NCBI GenBank assembly: GCA_903861195.1
Contig: CAIOTJ010000575.1
Location: forward strand, 1 to 54,111
Direction: 5' to 3'
Origin: an uncultured Planctomycetaceae bacterium
GTDB lineage: Bacteria > Planctomycetota > Planctomycetia > Planctomycetales > Planctomycetaceae
DNA length: 54,111 nt
Below, one piece after another: positions 28,529 to 36,298 of the stretch. Under the pieces are notes generated by a model. That model was not told where the DNA came from. It searched no databases and worked only from the letters and a program-made list of their open reading frames with translations. Every line of letters begins with the position of its first letter. Position 1 is the first letter of the stretch. The position numbers and the translations under genes are program-made.

Positions 28529-29083
28529 TCACAGGACCTTCTTGAGTTCCACGATAAACCGCAGTGTGGCGTTGGGGGGAATCGGCCCGGTCCCGCGAGG
28601 GCCATAACCAAGTTTGGCCGGAATGACGAGTTCGATCATTCCCCCCTCGGCACAATAGGGCACCCCTTCCTGCCAACCCGGAACCACGCCATTCAACGGG
28701 AAAGAGGTCGGCTTACCACGCTTATAGCTGCTGTCGAACTCGGTTCCGTTCGTCAACCAGCCCCGGTAGTGCGCTTCCACTTTGTTGAGAACCGTGGGCC
28801 GTTTCCCCTCCCCCTTCCGCAGAATCCGGTACTTCAAACCACTGGCGGTGGTGGTGAATTCGCGCGGGGCGTCTTCGTCGATCTTGCCCGCTCCCGTGGG
28901 GAGCTTGGGAAAGTCGACCGGTCCATCGAATTCGGAACCCGAATCCGGCTTCGCCTGGGCTTCGGGGGCGACGGGGATTGGCATTTTCTCTGAGACAGGC
29001 GGCGTCGGGGCACAGCCTCCCAGCCAGCTCGCCAAACCCAAGAATCCCGCCCAAATCTCCACCCTTTTCCGTTCGAAACACAT
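28529..29083 (-). CDS. FKBP-type peptidyl-prolyl isomerase lipoprotein
   Basis: A 184-aa protein. A lipoprotein signal (FLGLASWLGGCAPTPP, Cys24) is followed by a Pro/Ala/Glu linker and an FKBP domain (about 78-184): TTTASGLKYRILRKGEGKRPT, VEAHYRGWLTNGTEFDSS, SFPLNGVVPGWQEGVPYCAEGG and IPAKLGYGPRGTGPIPPNATLRFIVEL. The active-site aromatic residues typical of FKBPs (Tyr, Phe-Asp, Trp) are present. It should catalyse prolyl cis-trans isomerisation and assist folding of exported proteins at a membrane. ATG 29083 has GAGGGG 10 bases upstream; the open frame to 29305 lacks a signal. It is divergent from the ABC transporter at 29522. Confidence 0.93.
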   Translation of the reverse strand: MCFERKRVEIWAGFLGLASWLGGCAPTPPVSEKMPIPVAPEAQAKPDSGSEFDGPVDFPKLPTGAGKIDEDAPREFTTTASGLKYRILRKGEGKRPTVLNKVEAHYRGWLTNGTEFDSSYKRGKPTSFPLNGVVPGWQEGVPYCAEGGMIELVIPAKLGYGPRGTGPIPPNATLRFIVELKKVL

Positions 29084-29521
29084 GCTGACGCGCCCCTCAA
29101 AACACCGCTCGAAACCAGAAGAATCTTGCTCCGGGACCCCGCTGGAGCCCAGACTCCCAGAAGAATAGACAGACACTCTGCTGACATCAACAGCCACAGC
29201 GTCCTCCCCGATTCGGCCAGCTCTCGGTCCTGGTGGGCCCTCTCCCGGCTTGAAAAGTGCTCTAAAATCTGCGGAGCCAAGGTGGCGGCAAAGGCCCCTG
29301 TGCACTGCCTTTACAATTCGGCTCGGACCTTGCTAAATGCATAGGTGTCCAGCCTCTTCCCGCGTCGAGTTGCTGTGACAGGGGCACTTTGGAGCCGGTT
29401 TCCCACGCCCGGGTCCTCAGGGGACCAGTGGGGTCGGACGTTGCTTCAACCTCCCCGACTGTCCCCTGGCTTCGGCGATTCCATTCCCTTTTTGTTTCTC
29501 TTGCGACGGAGTTCAGTAGTC
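29084..29521. promoter_or_regulatory. Divergent intergenic region between the FKBP and Gld-like transporter genes
   Basis: 438 bases with start codons on both sides, so promoters in both directions are expected. The sequence is of average composition with a T-rich stretch just before the ABC gene (29485-29500). No gene, RNA or clear repeat was recognised. Confidence 0.3.
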
Positions 29522-30262
29522 ATGAGTCCAGCAGGCACTGAGCTGATGATTGAGGCCCAGGGGCTGTGCAAGTACTACGGGCAGTTTGCGGCCATCGACA
29601 ACGTCTCGTTCTCGATTCCCGCCGGCCAGGTGACCGCCTTTCTCGGGCCCAATGGCGCGGGCAAGTCGACGACCATGAAGATCCTGACGGGATTTCTGTC
29701 GGCGACGAAAGGAACCGCCCGCATTGGGGGTTTTGATGTCTACCGGGACCGGATCGCGGCGGCCCAGTTGATCGGCTACCTGCCGGAGAACGGCCCGCTG
29801 TATCTCGAAATGACCCCCAAGGCCCTGCTGAACTACCTGGGCGGGGCCCGCGACCTTTCCGGGGCTCACTTGCGTGAGCGGCTGAATTACGTGGCCGAAC
29901 GCTGCTCTCTGACCCAGGTCTGGGGGAAGGCGATCGGAAAGCTGTCTCGCGGCTATCGCCAGCGGGTGGGAATGGCCCAGGCGTTACTGCACGATCCCCG
30001 CATCCTGATTCTCGACGAACCGACGGCAGGCCTCGACCCCAACCAGGTGCACGAAGTTCGCGAGCTGATCCGCGATCTGGGCAAGTCGAAAACCATCCTG
30101 CTGTCGACCCACATTCTGCAGGAGGTGCGGGCCGTCGCGAACCGCGTCATTCTGGTCAATGAAGGTCGGCTGGTGCTGGACGGAACGGCGTCTGACCTCG
30201 GCAAGAACGAAGAAGAAATGGAAGCCCGTTTCCGCCAGTTGACCCGTCGCAAAGTCGCCTGA
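29522..30262 (+). CDS. ABC transporter ATP-binding protein, GldA-like
   Basis: A 246-aa nucleotide-binding subunit. Walker A is GPNGAGKST (FLGPNGAGKSTTMKIL), the Q-loop region GYLPENGPLYLEMT, the ABC signature LSRGYRQRVGMAQALL, Walker B ILILDEPTAGLDP and the H-loop LLSTHILQE. The GYLPENGPLY form and the neighbours (a permease fused to a GldG-like domain, then DUF4340) match the GldA/GldF/GldG-type ABC-2 exporter known from gliding Bacteroidetes but widespread in non-gliding bacteria. The start ATG 29522 (SPAGTELMIEAQGLCKYYG) has CGGAG upstream; earlier in-frame codons are unlikely. The next gene starts 104 bases later, so they are probably one transcript. Confidence 0.93.
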   Translation: MSPAGTELMIEAQGLCKYYGQFAAIDNVSFSIPAGQVTAFLGPNGAGKSTTMKILTGFLSATKGTARIGGFDVYRDRIAAAQLIGYLPENGPLYLEMTPKALLNYLGGARDLSGAHLRERLNYVAERCSLTQVWGKAIGKLSRGYRQRVGMAQALLHDPRILILDEPTAGLDPNQVHEVRELIRDLGKSKTILLSTHILQEVRAVANRVILVNEGRLVLDGTASDLGKNEEEMEARFRQLTRRKVA

Positions 30263-30366
30263 TCCGACGATTCAGCCTGCCTGCCCCCCGCCGACAGCCA
30301 ACTGACGGCGGGCCGAGTACTTCTCCCCCCTTTTGCTGTCGTCCCCATCTCTCGGAGAACTGCCCC

Positions 30367-33027
30367 ATGAAACTGCGCACGCATGTCATTTGGGCCGTGT
30401 TCAAACGCAATTTCCTCAGCTACTTTTCCGGTCCGCTGGGATATGTGTTCATCGTCTTCTTCGTGGCGATTGGCTCTTTCTTCGCCTTCAACAGCGACTT
30501 TTTCGCCAACAATCTGGCGAACCTCAGCCAATTGAATGAAGTGTTCCCGCTGTTGCTGCTGCTGTTCATCCCGGCGATCAGCATGACTGCCTGGTCCGAG
30601 GAACGGAAGCAGGGCACCGATGAGTTGCTGTTCACACTCCCGGCGACGGATCTCGAGATCGTCCTTGGCAAATACCTGGCCGTGCTGGGGGTCTATACCG
30701 TTGCCTTGGCCTTCTCGCTGTCTCATCTGGTGGTGTTGACGTTCCTGGGTGGGTTTGACGCCGGTCAGATGCTGGCGACCTACATCGGCTACTGGCTGAT
30801 GGGGGCGGCCCTGCTGAGTGCCGGGATGGTCGCCTCGATCCTCACCAGCAGCGCCACCGTGGCCTACATCCTGGGGGTCATTCTGTGTGCGATTCCGGTG
30901 ATGATTGACCGAATCGCCCCTGGCAACCGCCTGCTGCAGGGCTTGTCTGTCCAGGAGCAGTTCCGTGACTTTGGTCTGGGAATGCTGCCCCTGTCGGGGA
31001 TCCTGTACTTCCTGTCGCTGACGATCTTCATGCTTTATCTGAACATGGTTCTGGTCAGCCGACGGCACTGGAAGGGAGGGCCCCATGGCACCCAGATGGG
31101 AACGCATTTCCTGATCCGCTCGGCGGCCCTGGCGGTCGGACTGATCGGCTTGAATGCCGCCTTCGCCCGCGCCACGGCGCGGGTCGACCTGACCAGTGAG
31201 CAGCTCTACACACTGGCGCCAGCCACCCGGAAGGTGGTCGAGTCGGTCCCCACAGACCGTCCCATTCTCATTCAGGCCTTCATCAGCCCCGAGGTTCCCC
31301 GCGAACTGGCTCAGTCCCGCACTTCGCTGGTGGGCCTGCTGCGGCAACTCGACCAGCTGGGGGGTGATCGCGTTCGCGTCCGAATGGTCAGCACCGAGAA
31401 ATACACCACGTCCGCGGATGAAGCGAAGCGGTACGGGGTGGAGCCACAGGAGGTGCAGACGATGGTCGGCGGGAAATGGACCCGTGACGACGTCTTCCTC
31501 GGAACAGTGGTGACCGGTTCCGTCGACGATCAGGTCATCATTCCCTTCTTCGACAAGGGAACCCCAGTCGAGTACGAACTGACGCGGGCCATCCGGACTG
31601 TCGCCGCCGGGAGCCGGAAGAAGGTCGGCATTCTGAAAACCGATGCCCAACTGACCGGAGGATTCGACATGCAGGCCTTCCGGCAGTTGCCGGAATGGCG
31701 CATCGTGCAGGACCTCAAGAAGCAGTATGAAGTGGTCGCGGTGGGACCGGATGAGCTGGCCAGCCGCAAGGACCTCGATGTGTTGCTGGCGGTCATGCCC
31801 TCCTCGCTGACCGACCAGGAACTCGACAGCCTGGTGAGCTACGTCGAGGAAGGGCGTCCGAGCCTGATCGTGGACGACCCGTTCCCGCGGTTTCACCCCC
31901 AATTGGCTCCGCGCAATCCCAAACCGAAACCGGGGGGAAACAATCCCTTCGGCGGCGGTCCTCCGCCGCAGCCGAAAGCCGACATCAGCCGCTTGACCAA
32001 CGTGCTGGAGATTGCCTGGAACTCCGGAGAATCGGTCTGGGATCGCTACGATGCCCATCCCGAACTCAAAGACCTCTTCGACGCCTGGCAGCTGTACAAC
32101 GTGGTCTACATTACCCCCTCCAATCAGGCGCGCGACGCCTTCAGCCGGAATGACAAGATCACGACGGGCCTGCAGGAGATGATGCTGTTCTACCCGGGGA
32201 AAATTCAGCCCCGGGCCGGCATGAAGGCCAGTTTCGAGCCGCTGCTGAGGGCGAGTCCCCAGTGCCGCTCGTATGATTGGGAAGAGTATGTCCGGGGTGG
32301 ATTCATGGGGATGATGGAAATCCTCAGCCCCCCCGATAAAGATCCCGCCGACGACATCAAGGCCCCGGTGATCGCGGCCCACATCAAGGGAGGGGGCAAG
32401 GAGGGGGCCGGCAAGCCTCTGAATGTCGTGTTCGTAGCCGATATGGACATGATCTCCAACGAGTTCTTCTTCATCCGCGACAAGGAGTGGCAAGACCTGA
32501 AGCTGGACAACATCGCCTTCATTCTGAATACGATTGATGACCTGGCGGGCGATGACGCCTTCATCGACCTGCGGGGGCGTCGTCCCCAGCACCGGACTTT
32601 GACCACCGTCGAATCGAGTGTGAGGGAGTTCAAGGATCAGGAAGCGAAGGCCTCCGAAAAGGCCGAGCGCGACGCCAAGAAGGATCTGGATTCCGTCACG
32701 GCCGCCCTGCAGAAAAAGATCGACGAGATCGAAGAGCGGACCGACCTGGATCCACGCCAGAAGCAGATTCAGAAGCGGATCGCCGAGGAAGACAAGATTC
32801 GCGAAAACGATGTGCGGAAAGCCGTCATCGAAAACGAGAAAAACAAGACCATCAAGGGGCTCAAGGACCAGACCCAGCGGGAAGTCAACCGGATCACCGG
32901 TTTCTTCCGGGCGCTGGCGTTCTTCCTCCCCCCGATTCCCCCTCTGCTGCTGGGACTGTTTGTCTATCTGCGGCGGATGCTCGACGAGCGCCAGGGAATG
33001 AACCCAGACCGGCTGGTGGGACGGTAG
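30367..33027 (+). CDS. ABC-2 permease fused to GldG-like auxiliary subunit
   Basis: An 886-aa fusion. Residues 1 to about 235 are a GldF-like ABC-2 permease with about six transmembrane helices (YVFIVFFVAIGSFFAF, VFPLLLLLFIPAISMTAWSEER, ILYFLSLTIFMLYLNMVLV). After a short hinge a further helix leads into a GldG-like region (about 255-700) with TSEQLYTLAPATRKVVESV and RPILIQAFISPEVPREL, corresponding to the ABC_transp_aux domain. A long charged coiled coil follows (about 745-835, EFKDQEAKASEKAERDAKK), then a last helix (FFLPPIPPLLLGLFVYLRRM). In classical Gld systems F and G are separate proteins. The substrate is unknown; export or envelope remodelling is inferred. Confidence 0.92.
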   Translation: MKLRTHVIWAVFKRNFLSYFSGPLGYVFIVFFVAIGSFFAFNSDFFANNLANLSQLNEVFPLLLLLFIPAISMTAWSEERKQGTDELLFTLPATDLEIVLGKYLAVLGVYTVALAFSLSHLVVLTFLGGFDAGQMLATYIGYWLMGAALLSAGMVASILTSSATVAYILGVILCAIPVMIDRIAPGNRLLQGLSVQEQFRDFGLGMLPLSGILYFLSLTIFMLYLNMVLVSRRHWKGGPHGTQMGTHFLIRSAALAVGLIGLNAAFARATARVDLTSEQLYTLAPATRKVVESVPTDRPILIQAFISPEVPRELAQSRTSLVGLLRQLDQLGGDRVRVRMVSTEKYTTSADEAKRYGVEPQEVQTMVGGKWTRDDVFLGTVVTGSVDDQVIIPFFDKGTPVEYELTRAIRTVAAGSRKKVGILKTDAQLTGGFDMQAFRQLPEWRIVQDLKKQYEVVAVGPDELASRKDLDVLLAVMPSSLTDQELDSLVSYVEEGRPSLIVDDPFPRFHPQLAPRNPKPKPGGNNPFGGGPPPQPKADISRLTNVLEIAWNSGESVWDRYDAHPELKDLFDAWQLYNVVYITPSNQARDAFSRNDKITTGLQEMMLFYPGKIQPRAGMKASFEPLLRASPQCRSYDWEEYVRGGFMGMMEILSPPDKDPADDIKAPVIAAHIKGGGKEGAGKPLNVVFVADMDMISNEFFFIRDKEWQDLKLDNIAFILNTIDDLAGDDAFIDLRGRRPQHRTLTTVESSVREFKDQEAKASEKAERDAKKDLDSVTAALQKKIDEIEERTDLDPRQKQIQKRIAEEDKIRENDVRKAVIENEKNKTIKGLKDQTQREVNRITGFFRALAFFLPPIPPLLLGLFVYLRRMLDERQGMNPDRLVGR

Positions 33028-33132
33028 CCCGCCGCCCCAGTCCGGCGTTCGCCCACCTGGCGTGGTCTTGTTCCAGAACTCTCCCCAATTCCGTCTCCCC
33101 GACGGCTTGATCTTACGCAGAGGAACTGCAGC

Positions 33133-35148
33133 ATGTCTGAAACCGCTCGCAGCCTGACTTTTGTCGTTGCCGCCCTTGCCATGGCGGGAGTCGCCTGGTT
33201 CGTCCGTCCCCCCGACAATCTGACCCCGGAGGAGATGCGGAGTGCCAAGCTCAACACTCCGTTTTACCCCGATTTCAAGGATCCCAACGTACCCACCTCC
33301 ATCCAGGTGGTGGGGTTCAACGAAGACCAGGCGGTCTCCCGCATCTTCGCGGTGGAATTGAAGGATGGTCTCTGGCGGCTGCCGTCGTACAACAACTATC
33401 CCGCCGACGGGGCCGACCGTCTCGCGAAAACCGCCACCTCCCTGATCGGTGTCGTCCGCGAGGAGTTCATTCCCGGAGGCGAAACCCAGCATGAAGTCTT
33501 CGGTGTGGTGGATCCCCTCGAAAAGGACTCGACCAAGCTGAAAGGCCGGGGGCAACGGGTCACCCTCGCGAAAGATTCCGATGTCTTGCTGGATCTGATC
33601 ATTGGTAAACAGGTCCGGGAGCGTCCGGGCCATCGATACCTGCGGCGTCCCGATGAAAAGTCGGTCTATGTCGCCAAGATCAATCCCGACTTGTCCACCA
33701 AGTTTTCCGACTGGGTGGAAACCAACCTGCTGAAGGTGTCGCGCGATGAGCTGACCTCCGTGGAGATCGACAATTATTCGATCGCAGAGGGGAATGACGG
33801 CCTGGCCCGCATCGTGCCTGGAGATGTCGTTCGCCTGAGCCACGAGAAGTCGTTCGACCCCTGGAAACTGGATGGACTCGATGACCCCGAAAAAGAAGTC
33901 GATGCCACCAAGACCAACGAACTGGTCAACGCTCTGGTCGATTTGAAGCTGACGGGCGTCCGTCCCAAGCCCCCGGGACTCAATGCCGATTTGACCATCG
34001 ACCGGAAGATCGTCAAGCAAAAGGCGCAGCTCACCTTGCTGGCCAATGAGATGTCGTCCAAGGGGTTCGTTCCCGGGCCCGGCAAGACCGAAGACGAACC
34101 AGACCGTCTCTACAGCAAACTGGGTGAAGTTCGCCTCGCCTCCAACAAGGGGCTCGCCTACACCCTGCGGTTTGGGGAGGTCTTCAACGGCTCCGAGGCT
34201 GAGATTGAATCGGGCGTTGAGGACAAAAAAGAGGCCCAGGAAGGGGAGCAGCCCAAATCGGACGAACCCAAGAGCAGCCGCTATCTGCTGGTCTCGGTCG
34301 CGTTTGATGAATCCCTGCTCGGTCCCCGCCCCGAGAAGCCCGAACCCCCGGCGGATCTCGATGCCGAGCCCGCGAAGCCGGCCACCGAGACCACTCCGGA
34401 AAAGTCCACAAGCGCTCCGGACAAGGGGGACTCTCCCCAGGAAGACAACCAGGGGAATTGTGGCCAGGAGACCAATCAGCCGGTCGGCGATCAGCAGCCC
34501 CTCCCGGGAGACCAGCCGGCGGCCGCAGCCCTGGAAAATCCCGCCCCCAACCCGACCGCCGGTCAGCCCGATCCCGCGGTCGAGAAGGCCCGGTTGCAGC
34601 AGGAGTACGAAGCCAAACTGACGAAGTACGAAGCGGATCTGAAGGACTGGGAGTCGAAGTCCAAGGCGGGGAAGGAACGTTCCGAGGAGCTCAATCGGCG
34701 TTTCGGTACCTGGTACTATGTGATCTCGGCGGATGTGATTCAGAAGTTGCGGCTGACCCGGGAGCAACTCATCAAGGCGAAGTCGGCTCCCGGTGGAGCG
34801 GATGCGGCCGGGGGTGGACTCCCCCCCGGACTGGGGCTTCCTGGTGGTTTGCCGGGTGGAATCCTCCCGGGACAACCCGCATCCCGGAATGCCGGGGTCC
34901 CCGATCCGGCCAATGAGGTGCCTGACGAGGAACCCCTCACGGAAGACAAGACACCCCAGGAAGGCCAATCGCCAGATAACGCCTCTCCCCCGGAAACCAC
35001 GCAGGAAGAGGCTGCGAAACCGGAAACGCCCACCAAGCCGCAAGAGCCTGCCCCCGGGGCGGATCAGCCCGCGCCGGTGGAGGAGCCCGCCGCAGTGGAC
35101 TCCGAACCACAGCAACCGGCCCCACCCGACCTCCCGGAGAACGGCTGA
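33133..35148 (+). CDS. DUF4340 membrane-anchored protein, third component of the Gld-like transporter
   Basis: A 671-aa protein. One N-terminal helix (LTFVVAALAMAGVAWFV) anchors it, leaving the rest outside the cytoplasm. DUF4340 repeats are visible (YNNYPADGADRLAKTATSLIGV, VTLAKDSDVLLDLIIGKQV, RYLRRPDEKSVYVAKINPD). A Pro/Glu/Ala/Asp-rich low-complexity stretch (about 395-480) and another at the C-terminus suggest flexible, acidic spacers. It starts 105 bases after the permease fusion. Such proteins regularly follow GldG-like genes and probably contact the periplasmic GldG domain. ATG 33133 opens the anchor helix. Confidence 0.88.
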   Translation: MSETARSLTFVVAALAMAGVAWFVRPPDNLTPEEMRSAKLNTPFYPDFKDPNVPTSIQVVGFNEDQAVSRIFAVELKDGLWRLPSYNNYPADGADRLAKTATSLIGVVREEFIPGGETQHEVFGVVDPLEKDSTKLKGRGQRVTLAKDSDVLLDLIIGKQVRERPGHRYLRRPDEKSVYVAKINPDLSTKFSDWVETNLLKVSRDELTSVEIDNYSIAEGNDGLARIVPGDVVRLSHEKSFDPWKLDGLDDPEKEVDATKTNELVNALVDLKLTGVRPKPPGLNADLTIDRKIVKQKAQLTLLANEMSSKGFVPGPGKTEDEPDRLYSKLGEVRLASNKGLAYTLRFGEVFNGSEAEIESGVEDKKEAQEGEQPKSDEPKSSRYLLVSVAFDESLLGPRPEKPEPPADLDAEPAKPATETTPEKSTSAPDKGDSPQEDNQGNCGQETNQPVGDQQPLPGDQPAAAALENPAPNPTAGQPDPAVEKARLQQEYEAKLTKYEADLKDWESKSKAGKERSEELNRRFGTWYYVISADVIQKLRLTREQLIKAKSAPGGADAAGGGLPPGLGLPGGLPGGILPGQPASRNAGVPDPANEVPDEEPLTEDKTPQEGQSPDNASPPETTQEEAAKPETPTKPQEPAPGADQPAPVEEPAAVDSEPQQPAPPDLPENG

Positions 35149-35368
35149 ACCAGCCGCAGGATCCGATCAGCCGGCCCAGAAGTGGGAGCATGATTACGAC
35201 GGGGGGTGGTTCGCCATCCGGCGATCTCTCCTCGCATGCGTTCCTGCCGAACTGGCTGACAACGATGGGACGGTCGGCTATGCTGACTGGGCCAGATACC
35301 ACCGGAATGGGTCTGGTTCCCGTCGTCTGATTCCCGTCGAATGTTTGCGAAAGGCAGAGGGTCGAGTG

Positions 35369-36259
35369 ATGGCAGGAGCAGACCTCCGGGCCCCTGTTCG
35401 CCCCTGGGGATTTCCCTGGGCTGCGATGCTGGTTGTGTTGGGAACCGGTTGCGGCAGCGAGGATTACCAGGATCGGCTGGACACCACATCCCGCTATTTC
35501 GCCTCGCTCGAATTGCAGGACGCCAATCTGCATGGGGCCTGGACCGATCCCGCCACCACTGTTTCACTGCGGGTGCCCAAGCAATTCGCCGAACTTCCCG
35601 GTCCGACACAGCCATCTGCAGAGGGTTCCCTCAGTCCCCAGGGGACTCCACAAGAAGACGGGACAAATGCCGAGGGGACGGACAATGAGGCTGCCGACGA
35701 TCCACCCGATCCCCGGCAGCCGGGTTTCCTGACGATTCCTCTGCCGGGATTGCGGGGAGCCTTTCGTGCCCCGGTTTCGGTGGTCGGCGAAAATGGCCGT
35801 TCCGCAACCGGTGCCGGGTATCTGTATGTCCTGACCAATCATCATCTGGCCGGGAATCCCGATCTCGCGGCGCGCTTTCATTCGGACACCCTCGGCGAGC
35901 TGACAGCGGCCCTCGATGTCAGTCTCCAGCCCGACAACTCGCGGGACATCACTCTGCCCCAGCGTCCCGACGCCTTCCAGAAACCGATCACCTACACCGA
36001 AGTCGAGCTGGAGCCGCAGGACCAGCCCGACGAGATGGCGCGGGAATTTGGAGTGGCGACCCGTTTTTCGGTTGACAGCCACTCGGATGGCGAAGTGCAG
36101 GTGATCCTGCTGTGGGTGCTGCCCCGCGATCTGGATACGGGCGAGAAGATGTCGGTGCGACGGCCGCTGTGCCTCGAAAGCCTGAGAATCGCCCAACCCC
36201 AACTGGTGCTGCCCAAAGAGCCGGGCCAGATGTCGAGCGGAACCCAGGGGGCATTTTGA
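35369..36259 (+). CDS. Lipoprotein of unknown function
   Basis: A 296-aa protein with a lipoprotein signal (GFPWAAMLVVLGTGCGSED). The mature part has a conserved-looking N-terminal motif (DRLDTTSRYFASLELQDANL), an acidic Pro-rich linker (about 95-125) and a mixed alpha/beta region (AGYLYVLTNHHLAGNPDLA). No named domain was recognised. ATG 35369 overlaps a GTG directly before it and has AGAGGG upstream. The gene follows the DUF4340 gene by 220 bases, which hold nothing recognisable, and precedes the DUF1549/DUF1553 gene by 39 bases. It may be co-transcribed with the transporter. Confidence 0.75.
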   Translation: MAGADLRAPVRPWGFPWAAMLVVLGTGCGSEDYQDRLDTTSRYFASLELQDANLHGAWTDPATTVSLRVPKQFAELPGPTQPSAEGSLSPQGTPQEDGTNAEGTDNEAADDPPDPRQPGFLTIPLPGLRGAFRAPVSVVGENGRSATGAGYLYVLTNHHLAGNPDLAARFHSDTLGELTAALDVSLQPDNSRDITLPQRPDAFQKPITYTEVELEPQDQPDEMAREFGVATRFSVDSHSDGEVQVILLWVLPRDLDTGEKMSVRRPLCLESLRIAQPQLVLPKEPGQMSSGTQGAF

Positions 36260-36298
36260 CGGAATCCATGATTCTCGTCTCGCCAGGAAACCGATCTC

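Noticed and set aside
26403-28607. Plus-strand open frame of 734 codons
   Set aside because: Antisense to ilvB and its leader; the translation is rich in His/Gly/Arg/Gln as expected for a shadow frame.
29953-35115. A 5.1-kb open frame (1720 codons) on the minus strand
   Set aside because: It lies opposite the GldA-like, GldF-GldG-like and DUF4340 genes, which have clear domains. Its translation is low-complexity and shows no domain; long antisense frames are common in GC-rich coding DNA.
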